Shown here one piece after another: positions 7,183 to 14,076 of a stretch of 19,458 nucleotides of DNA. The notes below the pieces were generated by a model, which ran no database searches, was not told the DNA's origin, and saw nothing but the letters and a program-made list of their open reading frames with translations. The translations under genes and the position numbers were made by a program. The DNA is from an uncultured Kiritimatiellota bacterium. GTDB taxonomy: Bacteria > Verrucomicrobiota > Kiritimatiellia > RFP12 > UBA1067. The stretch covers positions 1-19,458 of the forward strand of contig CAKUGW010000054.1 in assembly GCA_934654805.1 (NCBI GenBank). Direction: 5' to 3'. Position 1 is the first letter of the stretch; every line of letters begins with the position of its first letter.

Positions 7183-8616
7183 TTGAAAGCGAATCTTGAC
7201 GAGCTGGACAAGGGCAACCTGGGGCGGCTGCTGCTGAAATACTCGTGGCCGGCGCTGGTCGCGATGACGCTGAACGCCCTCTACGCGGTCGTCGACCGCG
7301 TGTTCATTGGCCAGGGCTGCGGCGTGGACGCGATGGCGGGCCTTCAGCTCGCGATGCCCGTGATGATGTTCCTCACGGCGTTCGGCCCGCTCGTCGGCGT
7401 CGGGCACGCCGCGCTCCTCTCGATCAAGCTCGGCGCGAACGACCGCGTCGCCTGCGAGAAGATCCTCGGCGAGACGATCGCCCTGAAGCTCATCCTCTTC
7501 GGCGTTCTCGTTCCCGCGATCTACCTCTCGCTCGACACGGTGCTCGCGTGGTGCGGGGCGGACAAGGTGACGCCCGGCGCCTACGCCGCCGCGAAGACGT
7601 ACCTGGAGATTGTCCTCGCCTCGCACGTCTTCTCGCACCTCGCGTTCGGGCTCTCGGCCCTCCAGCGCGCGGAGGGCGGGGCGATTCGCTCGATGGTGTG
7701 CATGGTCGTCGGCTTCGGCGCGAACCTCGTGCTGGACCCGATCCTCATCTTCGGCTGCGGCATGGGCGTTGCGGGCGCGGCGTGGGCGACGAACCTCGCG
7801 ATGTGCGCGTCGGCCGTGTGGGCGTTCGGCTACTACTGGCGCGGCAAGTCCGTCGTCCGCCTGCGCCTCCGCCGCATCGGAATCTACCCGCCGCTGCTCG
7901 GCCGCACGCTCGCCATCGGCCTCGCGCCGTTCCTCCAGCAGCTGATGAGCTCCGTCATCATCGCGTCGCTCCAGTTCTCGTTCGCGAAGTGGATGCCGGA
8001 CGCGGCGTCGCGCACGGCGGAGATCGCCTCGCTCGGCGTCTTCAACGGCGCGCTGATTCTCGTCCTCATGCCGATTCTCGGCTGCCAGCAGGGGCTTCAG
8101 CCGATCTTCGGCTACAACTGGGGCGCGCGGAACTTCCGGCGCGTCCTGGGCGCGCTGAAGGTGGGCTTTGTCGTGACGACGGCCCTCACCGTCTTCGCGT
8201 GGGTCATCCAGGTCGTGCCGCCGTTCCCGACGGGAATTGCGCGGATGTTCGTCTCCGGCGAAAACCCGGAGATCATTGCGCTCGCCGCGCACGACCTCGC
8301 GCTCGCGAACTGCATGATCTGGTGCATCTCGGTCAACGTCCTCGCGACGACCTACTTCCAGTCCATCGGCAAGCCCGCCGTCGCGATCCTCCTCTCGCTG
8401 CTGCGGCAGGGCGTCGTGCTGCTGCCGATCGTGTGGCTGCTGCCGCACGTCCTCGACGACAAGCCCCTTGCGATCTGGCTGTCGATGCCGGTCTCGGACG
8501 TCCTCTGCAACCTCGCGACGATTCCGCCGCTCCTGCTGCACGCGCGCTTCCTCGCGCGCGTTCGCGTCCGCAGGCCCTGCGTCGGCGAATCGGGCCGGGA
8601 AGGCCCGTGCGCTTGA
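7183..8616 (+). CDS. MATE family efflux transporter
   Basis: About 477 residues with twelve predicted hydrophobic segments in two halves, typical of MATE (MatE) transporters. Family-like features are LLLKYSWPALVAMTLNALYAVVDRVFIGQG in the first helix pair, MAGLQLAMPVMMFL, and the second-half repeat GVFNGALILVLMPILGCQQGLQPIFGYNWGAR. It should export small molecules or drugs using a Na+ or H+ gradient; the substrate is not predictable. The start is a TTG: AGGGG (7170-7174) is 8 nt before TTG 7183 but only 2 nt before TTG 7177, so 7183 is preferred. There are about 90 nt with no clear promoter after the lipoprotein gene. The C-terminal ~15 residues (RRPCVGESGREGPCA) are a hydrophilic tail. Confidence 0.9.
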   Translation: MKANLDELDKGNLGRLLLKYSWPALVAMTLNALYAVVDRVFIGQGCGVDAMAGLQLAMPVMMFLTAFGPLVGVGHAALLSIKLGANDRVACEKILGETIALKLILFGVLVPAIYLSLDTVLAWCGADKVTPGAYAAAKTYLEIVLASHVFSHLAFGLSALQRAEGGAIRSMVCMVVGFGANLVLDPILIFGCGMGVAGAAWATNLAMCASAVWAFGYYWRGKSVVRLRLRRIGIYPPLLGRTLAIGLAPFLQQLMSSVIIASLQFSFAKWMPDAASRTAEIASLGVFNGALILVLMPILGCQQGLQPIFGYNWGARNFRRVLGALKVGFVVTTALTVFAWVIQVVPPFPTGIARMFVSGENPEIIALAAHDLALANCMIWCISVNVLATTYFQSIGKPAVAILLSLLRQGVVLLPIVWLLPHVLDDKPLAIWLSMPVSDVLCNLATIPPLLLHARFLARVRVRRPCVGESGREGPCA

Positions 8617-8642
8617 TTCCGAGCGCGCCCGTTTGGTACAAT
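8613..8642 (+). promoter_or_regulatory. promoter of the thioesterase gene (TTGATT-18-TACAAT)
   Basis: TTGATT (8613-8618), overlapping the MATE stop codon, is followed at 18 bp by the extended -10 TGGTACAAT (8634-8642). ATG 8650 begins 7 nt after the -10, exactly where transcription should start, so a leaderless mRNA is expected. No ribosome site precedes the ATG. Confidence 0.65.
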
Positions 8643-8649
8643 GTGCGGC

Positions 8650-9399
8650 ATGGAAAACGCATTTGAGCTGACGTATCGCGTCCGCAGCTACGAGACGGGC
8701 GTGCGCAACCGTCTCAGTCTGCCGTCCGTCTGCAACTACCTGCAGGAGGCGGCGGGCGAGCATGCGGAGAGGCTGGGCTTCGGCATTCTGGAGCTTCAGG
8801 CGCGCGGCATCTCGTGGATGCTCGCACGGCTGCACCTGACGCTCGCGCGCGACGTTCCGTGGGGGGCGGACGTGAAGGCCGTCACGTGGCCGAGCGGCCT
8901 CAAGGGCCGGCTTGTCGCCCTGCGCGACTTCAGGCTGTTCGCCGCAGACGGCGACCCCATCCTGGAGGGCGTGAGCGAGTGGCTGACGGTCGATCTCGCG
9001 GCGCAGCGGATCGTGAAGCCGTCCGAGGACTTCGCGCGGCTCGTGCCGCCGGACGTCGCGCGCGTCGCGCTCGCGGCGGCGGACGGTCACGGCAAGTTCG
9101 CGGCGCTGGCGAAGGTCGACCAGGCGGCGCGCATCCTCGTGCGCCGCGCCGACCACGACTTCAACGACCACGTGAACAACGTCCACTACGTCGAATGGGC
9201 GCTGGAGGCGTTGCCGGAATCCTTCCGGGCGCGTGCTGTCCGCGAACTCGACATCGTCTTCCGTCAGGCGGCGCATGCGGGCGACGAGCTGGAGGCGCGT
9301 ACCGAGATCGTGGACGGCGCGAACCTCCGCTGCGCAATCGTGCGTCCGGCGGACGGCGCGCTCCTCGCGACGGCGGCGCTGACGTTCGCGAACCCCTGA
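8650..9399 (+). CDS. acyl-ACP thioesterase
   Basis: A 249-residue double-hotdog protein of the Acyl-ACP_TE family. The N-terminal hotdog shows SLPSVCNYLQEAAGEHAERLGFG, the usual first helix of these enzymes. The second hotdog carries the catalytic DFNDHVNNVHYVEWAL, with Asp170, Asn172 and His174 followed by Asn176. It hydrolyses acyl-ACP to free fatty acid in the cytosol; chain-length preference cannot be read from sequence. Length is normal for bacterial members. The start is placed at ATG 8650, not the in-frame ATG 8641, because 8641-8642 are the last bases of the -10 hexamer. The following gene encodes an alpha/beta hydrolase 24 nt downstream with its own ribosome site, so the two probably form an operon acting on acyl esters or thioesters. 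Confidence 0.88.
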   Translation: MENAFELTYRVRSYETGVRNRLSLPSVCNYLQEAAGEHAERLGFGILELQARGISWMLARLHLTLARDVPWGADVKAVTWPSGLKGRLVALRDFRLFAADGDPILEGVSEWLTVDLAAQRIVKPSEDFARLVPPDVARVALAAADGHGKFAALAKVDQAARILVRRADHDFNDHVNNVHYVEWALEALPESFRARAVRELDIVFRQAAHAGDELEARTEIVDGANLRCAIVRPADGALLATAALTFANP

Positions 9400-9423
9400 G
9401 CCGGGACGCGAAAGGGGCTTGCG

Positions 9424-10062
9424 ATGCGCGTTCTCGTCTTCAACGGCTGGGCGGCGGGGCCTGAGACCTGGGCGCTCTGCACCTTTCCGCACGACTGGGT
9501 CTTCGACTACCTCGAACAGCTCGACGGCTTGCCGGAGCGTGTGCTGGCGGACGCCGACGAGGCCCTGCTCGTCGGCTTCTCGATGGGCGGCAACGCGGCG
9601 CTGCGGCTGCTCCTGCGGCAGCCGGAGAAGGTGTGCGGCCTCGTCCTCGTCTCGACGTCGCCGTTCCTGATGGAGGACAGGGCCGCCGGCTGGAAGGGCC
9701 TGAGCGAACGTCGGCTCGCCGCGCTGCGTCTCGGCACGCAGCTCGTCTTCGGCAACGACCCCTCGCCGCTCTACGCCGACGCCAACCTGGAGCGGGGCCT
9801 TGACTACCTCCAGACGAGCGACCTGCGTGAGCCGTTGCGCGCGCTGCCGCAGTCGCCCGCGTGGCCGCACGTGTCCCGGCTCCCCGTCGCGGTCTTCCAG
9901 TCCGAGCGCGACGGCATCGTGCGGCCGGCGAATGCGGACTTCCTCAAGTCCGTCTTCCCGCAGGCGGCCGTGACGTGGGTGCCGGGCCGCGAGCATGTCC
10001 TGCCCGTGACGATCCCCGGCCGGATCGACGCCGCCGTCCGCAGGGTCAGGGCTTCAGCCTGA
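9424..10062 (+). CDS. small alpha/beta hydrolase, BioG/BioH-like
   Basis: A 212-residue alpha/beta-hydrolase. The nucleophile elbow is GFSMGGNAA with Ser53, the likely acid is Asp163 in SERDGIV, and the likely base is His191 in GREHVLP, giving a complete triad. The N-terminus (VFNGWAAGPETW) resembles the oxyanion-hole region of pimeloyl-ACP methyl ester esterases (BioG/BioH types), and the small lid is also compatible. No other biotin gene lies in the window, so the biotin assignment is only a suggestion; a general carboxylesterase is the alternative. The ribosome site AAAGGGG (9411-9417) is 6 nt before ATG 9424. The gene follows the thioesterase closely and is probably co-transcribed with it. 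Confidence 0.75.
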   Translation: MRVLVFNGWAAGPETWALCTFPHDWVFDYLEQLDGLPERVLADADEALLVGFSMGGNAALRLLLRQPEKVCGLVLVSTSPFLMEDRAAGWKGLSERRLAALRLGTQLVFGNDPSPLYADANLERGLDYLQTSDLREPLRALPQSPAWPHVSRLPVAVFQSERDGIVRPANADFLKSVFPQAAVTWVPGREHVLPVTIPGRIDAAVRRVRASA

Positions 10063-10405
10063 TCGCATGAGCCTTGAATCGCGTGCGGTTCAAGCGGAGG
10101 CTTCGTTCGCTCCTGACACGCCCGACCTCCACAGCCTCCCACGACAGCTCTACCTTATCTACAACTCGACCCGGGCAAAACCTGAAATCGGCTGCCGAAG
10201 TCGCACGGGCCGACCTTCGCCGTCTCGTTCGGCGTCCCCGGCAGGTCGTTGCCAATGGCCGGGGCGCCTGTCGAGGACGAGAATCGGCGCTATGACACGT
10301 TCCGCCGATCTCCGCTCAATTGCCGAAGGGGCATGTCCGCGCAGACGGCGAACAAGGCCTTCTGCTTCAGCGTCGTCTGGAAGTAGTGGGTCGAGAACAC
10401 GTTAC
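10046..10405 (-). pseudogene. possible decayed minus-strand gene fragments
   Basis: Reading the minus strand, two protein-like stretches appear in different frames. One is RNVFSTHYFQTTLKQKALFAV and following residues (about 10405-10285, ended by a stop). The other ends with VDKVELSWEAVEVGRVRSERS and a further 18 residues before its stop (10046). Between them a third frame reads GNDLPGTPNETAKVGPCDFG. The frames are interrupted and none has a start. Composition looks like coding DNA that has picked up frameshifts. I cannot name a family; the end resembles the C-terminal beta-sandwich of some glycoside hydrolases only in a general way. Confidence 0.3.
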
Positions 10406-10430
10406 GGTGTCAAGGGGCATCGGCCAGTGA

Positions 10431-10483
10431 CCTGTCCCCACGCAGACGGGGCCTGTCCCCATGCAGACGGGGGCCTGTCCCCA
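10431..10483. repeat. CCTGTCCCCA tandem repeat, REP-like
   Basis: Two and a half units: CCTGTCCCCACGCAGACGGGG (10431-10451 in full), a 22-bp second copy with T for C (10452-10473), and a third CCTGTCCCCA (10474-10483). Each unit can fold through CCCC/GGGG. The minus strand reads TGGGGACAGG, a motif familiar from REP-type repeats linked to TnpA_REP transposases in many bacteria. No such transposase is in the window. Confidence 0.6.
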
Positions 10484-10538
10484 ACTTGAATGAATGAAAA
10501 CGTCAAGAAACGCGGTATTTTGTTCAGATATTGAGAAG

Positions 10539-10563
10539 TGAGAATCAAGTGCGGAAAAATCTC
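10539..10563 (+). repeat. motif TGAGAATnnnGTGCGGAAA, copy 1
   Basis: A 25-bp motif sharing TGAGAAT, three variable bases, GTGCGGAAA and a closing TCTC with a 24-bp copy at 17884-17907. Both lie upstream of the same 40-bp element. Here 65 bp separate the two; in the second locus they touch. Confidence 0.55.
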
Positions 10564-10628
10564 ATTTCCGGCGGGAGGGAGTGCTATCCATCGGCGCAGA
10601 AGAAGCCGGAAGACCTGCCGTGGGCCAG

Positions 10629-10668
10629 GACTGCCCGATAAGATACATTTTTTACTGTCAAAAGATGT
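10629..10668 (+). promoter_or_regulatory. exact 40-bp upstream element with dyad, copy 1
   Basis: Identical over 40 bp to 17908-17947. It starts GACTGCCCGATAAGAT and ends with an imperfect inverted repeat, ACATTTTTT-ACTGTC-AAAAGATGT (8 of 9 arm positions pair; 10645-10668). It ends 23 bp before the extended -10 at 10692, so it covers the usual activator or operator position. Likely a binding site for a shared regulator, not identified here. Confidence 0.6.
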
Positions 10669-10688
10669 CGATACGCGGGACGAAAATG

Positions 10689-10697
10689 TGATATACT
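10689..10697 (+). promoter_or_regulatory. extended -10 of the DUF5107 operon (TGATATACT)
   Basis: TGA-TATACT ends 7 nt before ATG 10705, so transcription should begin at the start codon. No canonical -35 lies 17 bp upstream; the 40-bp element occupies the region further up. The same -10 sequence and distances recur at 17967-17975. Confidence 0.65.
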
Positions 10698-10704
10698 TCC
10701 CGCC

Positions 10705-13700
10705 ATGAAACACACGATGATATCAGTAGTGGCCCTGTCCGCCGTCATAAGCGCGGCATGGGGCGGAGAAACGACGGCCTCGAACGCCGTCACCGTCAAG
10801 GAAGACACGATCGTGCTGCCGACGTATGCGCCGGGCGGCTACGACAAGACGCCCCTGTTCTACACGGGGCGCGTCTACCAGGGCGCGCAGGGGCGCGTCT
10901 ACCCCTACCCGATGCAGGACGTCCTCTTCGACGGCAAGGCCGACGAGACGTACACGTACCTGACGCTGGAGAACCGCTGGCTCCACATGGGCCTCCTGCC
11001 CGAGCACGGCGGCCACCTCCTGAACCTCACCGACCGCGCGACGGGCTTCGAGACGTTCTACCGCCAGCACGTCGTGAAGCCCGCCCTGATCGGCATGCTC
11101 GGCGCGTGGATCTCCGGCGGCGTCGAGTGGAACTTCCCGCACCACCACCGCGCGACGACCGCCATGCCGATCGACTGGAAGATCGCCGCGAACGCGGACG
11201 GCTCGAAGACGGTCTGGATTGGCGAGACGGAGCTGCGCCGCCGCCTGAAGTGGACGATCGGCCTCTCGCTGATGCCCGACCGCGCCGTCCTCAGGGCCGA
11301 GAACGTGTTCATGAACCGCCAGCCGTGGATCGAGTCGATGATCTACTGGGCGAACGTGTCCGTCCACTGCGGCGACGACTACCAGATCCTCTTCCCGCCG
11401 AGCTGCCACCTCGGCTTCGACCACCACAAGAACTACTGGACGAGCTTCCCGATCGGCCCGCGCAAGGAGGCGCATGACCTCATCCCCTCGCAGCGCTCGA
11501 AGTACGCCGACGACATCTCCGGCACGATGGACCTCTCGTGGTGGCGCAACTTCACGATCGAGTCGCGCTCGATCTTCGCGCTGGACCCCGACAACGCCTG
11601 GCTCGCGGGCCTCGACCACAAGAAGAACATGGGCACGGCCCACGTCTCGAACCGCCACATCACGGTCGGCAAGAAGTTCTTCCTCTGGGGCAACTTCCCG
11701 GAGGCGCACGTCTGGGACACGGTGCTGACCGACCACGACGGCCCGTACCTGGAGCTGATGGTCGGCTGCTGGTCCGACAACCAGCCCGACTACTCGTGGA
11801 TCGCGCCCTACGAGACGCGCCGGGTCGCCCAGTACTGGTTCCCGGTGAAGGGCATCGGCGGCGTGAAGAACGTCACGGTCGACGGCGCGGTGAACGTCGA
11901 CCGTCGCGGCAAGGACGAGCTGCTGGTCGGCTTCCACTCGACGCGCGCGCTGAAGGGCTGCACGGTGCGCGTCCTGCGCAAGGGCGCGGCCGCGCCCGTC
12001 TTCGAGGAGCGGAACGTCGCCCTCGACCCGGACACGCCGTGGTGCAAGCCCGTCAAGGTCGCGGCCGAGGCCGCCGATCAGGAGTTCACCGCGACGATCG
12101 CCGATGCGGACGGCAAGGTCTTCCTCGCCTACACGCCCGTCGGCCCCGACCCGCACGACCCCCTGCCGCCGGTCGTCGAGAACCCGAAGGAGCCCTCGGC
12201 CTACACGAGCGCGGAGCTCGCCTATGCCGTCGGCCTGCGCCTCGACCAGTTCCACAACGGCCTCATCGACCCTGTGCCCTACTACGCGCGCGCGCTGGAG
12301 ATCGACCCCGGCTATTCGCGGGCGAACCTCGCGATGGGCGTGCGGCTCGCGAAGAACGGCGCGTTCGCGGAGGCGAAGCCCTACCTCGAGAAGGCCGTCG
12401 CCCGCGCGACCCAGAACTACACGCGCGCCCTTGACGCCGCGCCCGAATACTACCTCGCGCTCTGCGAGCGGGGCCTCGGCAACCTCAAGGCCGCCGAAGA
12501 CCTCTTCTGGCGCTGCACGTGGCGGCAGAGCTACAAGAAGGAGTCCTACGTCGAAATCGCGCGCCTCGCGATGCGGCGCGGCGACTGGGACGAGGCGTTG
12601 GCGCGTCTCGACGACGCGCTGGCGCTCGGGCAGGGCGAGGCGAAGCTCTGGACGCTGAAGGCCCTCGCGCTGCGGAAGCTCGGCCGCGCCGCCGAGGCCG
12701 CGCCGTGCCTCGACCGGGCGTTCGTGTGCGATCCGCTCGAATACTGGGGCGCCGTCGAGCGGACGGGCGGCACGTCCTTCGCCGAGGCGGAGCGGAATCG
12801 CGGCCTCAAGGCGCAGCAGCTCCTCGAATGCGTGAGCGACTACTGGGCGGTCGGCTGCTACGACGAGGTCATCGCGCTCTGCGACGCCGCGCTCGCGAAG
12901 GCGCGGACGGAGAAGCCGTTCAAGACCGAGGGCGCGCTGCCGCTGAAGGAGACGGTCGCCGCGTGCGACAGCTACCGCAGCCCGATGTTCGCCTACTTCA
13001 AGGCGGCGGCGGAGGCGAAGCTGAACCCGGCGGCGAAGCCCGCGCTGGCGAAGGTGGACTGGATCTACTGCTTCCCGAGCCGCCTGGAGGAGCTGGAGGT
13101 CCTTCAGTACGCGGCGGCGAATCTCGCGCCGTCGGCGGACACGCACTACTTCCTCGGCGAAATCCTCTGGAACATGGACCGGAAGGACGCCGCGCTCGCG
13201 GAATGGAAGAAGGCGGTCGAGCTCGATCCGAACCACGCGCTCGCGCTCCGCTGCCTCGGCTTCGGCCTGTCGCATCCCGGCACCTACTTCACCAACACGG
13301 GCGTGCCGTCGGGCGTCCCGAACCGCGAAGCCTACGGCTACTACCTCCGGGCGCTTGCGGCGGATCCCGGCAGCTTCCGCACGCTGGAGGAGGCCGACAA
13401 GCTCGCGGAGAAGCTGGGCGTGCCGGCGGCCGAACGCCTCGCGACGCTGCTGAAGTACCGCGCGACGGCCGAGAAGTACGACGCCTGCGTCCTGCGCCTC
13501 GCCTACCTCTTCAACGCGACGGGCGACTACGGGGCTGCGCACAAGATCCTGACGACGCGGCGCTTCCACGTGTGGGAAGGCGCGGAAGGCCTGCTGGAGC
13601 CGTTCGTCGAGTCCTGCATCGGCCTCGGCCGCGCGGCGATGGCGAAGGGCGACTACAAGACCGCGCTCGCGCGCTTCGCCGAATCGACGACGTATCCCGA

Positions 13701-14076
13701 AAACCTGCAGGCGGGCCGTCCCGGCGACGCCGGCAGCGAGCCGAAGAGCCGCTACTTCATGGCGCAGTGCAAGAAGGCGCTCGGCGACGCGGCGGGGTAT
13801 CGGGCCGAACTGGAGAACGCGCTCAAGGGCTGGATCAAGGCCGGCGAGATGGACTACTGGCGCGTCAAGGCCCTGCGCGAGCTCGGACGCGACGGCGAAT
13901 GCGCGCCGCTGGTCGCCGAGCTCAGGCAGGCCATCGCGGAACTGGAGGCGCCCCCGCCGACCGTCATCAACGCCTACGCGAAGTTCGGCGGAGAGAACTC
14001 GCCGAACGAGCGCGCGGCGAAGGCGAAGGAGAGGGCGGACGCGCTGCGCGCGCTCCTGAAGGAGATCGCGGAATGA
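10705..14076 (+). CDS. secreted DUF5107 domain protein with TPR repeats
   Basis: A 1123-residue exported protein. Residues 1-20 form a signal peptide (MKHTMISVVALSAVISAAWG). About residues 30-395 match DUF5107, a large beta-sandwich domain related to galactose-mutarotase-like folds: LENRWLHMGLLPEHGGHLLNL, SGGVEWNFPHHH, and conserved aromatic clusters such as WGNFPEAHVWD. A short beta-rich linker (about 396-495) is followed by tetratricopeptide repeats from about 500 to 1100 (for example YYARALEIDPGYSRANLAMG and EWKKAVELDPNHALALRCLG). The many conserved His, Glu and Trp residues fit carbohydrate binding or processing, but I know no proven reaction. It heads an operon with a sugar isomerase (4-bp overlap) and a rhamnosidase, suggesting action on the same glycan. 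No ribosome site precedes the ATG; the promoter implies a leaderless mRNA. Confidence 0.85.
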   Translation: MKHTMISVVALSAVISAAWGGETTASNAVTVKEDTIVLPTYAPGGYDKTPLFYTGRVYQGAQGRVYPYPMQDVLFDGKADETYTYLTLENRWLHMGLLPEHGGHLLNLTDRATGFETFYRQHVVKPALIGMLGAWISGGVEWNFPHHHRATTAMPIDWKIAANADGSKTVWIGETELRRRLKWTIGLSLMPDRAVLRAENVFMNRQPWIESMIYWANVSVHCGDDYQILFPPSCHLGFDHHKNYWTSFPIGPRKEAHDLIPSQRSKYADDISGTMDLSWWRNFTIESRSIFALDPDNAWLAGLDHKKNMGTAHVSNRHITVGKKFFLWGNFPEAHVWDTVLTDHDGPYLELMVGCWSDNQPDYSWIAPYETRRVAQYWFPVKGIGGVKNVTVDGAVNVDRRGKDELLVGFHSTRALKGCTVRVLRKGAAAPVFEERNVALDPDTPWCKPVKVAAEAADQEFTATIADADGKVFLAYTPVGPDPHDPLPPVVENPKEPSAYTSAELAYAVGLRLDQFHNGLIDPVPYYARALEIDPGYSRANLAMGVRLAKNGAFAEAKPYLEKAVARATQNYTRALDAAPEYYLALCERGLGNLKAAEDLFWRCTWRQSYKKESYVEIARLAMRRGDWDEALARLDDALALGQGEAKLWTLKALALRKLGRAAEAAPCLDRAFVCDPLEYWGAVERTGGTSFAEAERNRGLKAQQLLECVSDYWAVGCYDEVIALCDAALAKARTEKPFKTEGALPLKETVAACDSYRSPMFAYFKAAAEAKLNPAAKPALAKVDWIYCFPSRLEELEVLQYAAANLAPSADTHYFLGEILWNMDRKDAALAEWKKAVELDPNHALALRCLGFGLSHPGTYFTNTGVPSGVPNREAYGYYLRALAADPGSFRTLEEADKLAEKLGVPAAERLATLLKYRATAEKYDACVLRLAYLFNATGDYGAAHKILTTRRFHVWEGAEGLLEPFVESCIGLGRAAMAKGDYKTALARFAESTTYPENLQAGRPGDAGSEPKSRYFMAQCKKALGDAAGYRAELENALKGWIKAGEMDYWRVKALRELGRDGECAPLVAELRQAIAELEAPPPTVINAYAKFGGENSPNERAAKAKERADALRALLKEIAE

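Larger units (their letters stand above)
10063..10704. other. 640-bp intergenic region
   Basis: This is the longest gap between intact genes. Left to right it holds the putative minus-strand gene remnant (to 10405), a CCTGTCCCCA repeat cluster (10431-10483), a noticeably AT-richer stretch (about 10484-10565), a TGAGAAT/GTGCGGAAA motif (10539-10563), an exact 40-bp element (10629-10668) and the extended -10 of the DUF5107 operon (10689-10697). A plus-strand open frame at 10067-10489 is arginine- and serine-rich with no family features, and I regard it as non-coding. Confidence 0.6.

Noticed and set aside
6472..9996. Very long minus-strand open frame (about 1170 codons), with others at 3954-6296, 10723-14169, 15611-17506 and 17952-19454
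   Set aside because: They mirror well-identified plus-strand genes (tpiA, MATE, thioesterase, GH78 and others). The translations are Arg/Val/Ala/Asp-rich with no domains, as expected for antisense frames of GC-rich codons.
10431..10483. Possible CRISPR array
   Set aside because: The units are directly adjacent with no unique spacers, and there are fewer than three full copies.
10067..10489. Plus-strand open frame of 140 codons in the intergenic region
   Set aside because: Serine/arginine-rich, runs through the CCTGTCCCCA repeat, and has no ribosome site and no family resemblance.
10645..10668. A minus-strand promoter (TTGACA on the reverse strand of the 40-bp element)
   Set aside because: Reading backwards, TTGACA is present but no -10-like hexamer lies at 16-18 bp, and no minus-strand gene begins nearby.
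12519..14072. Upstream extension of the Tat isomerase frame
   Set aside because: It overlaps the DUF5107-TPR gene in another frame. The twin-arginine signal at 14073 marks the true start.
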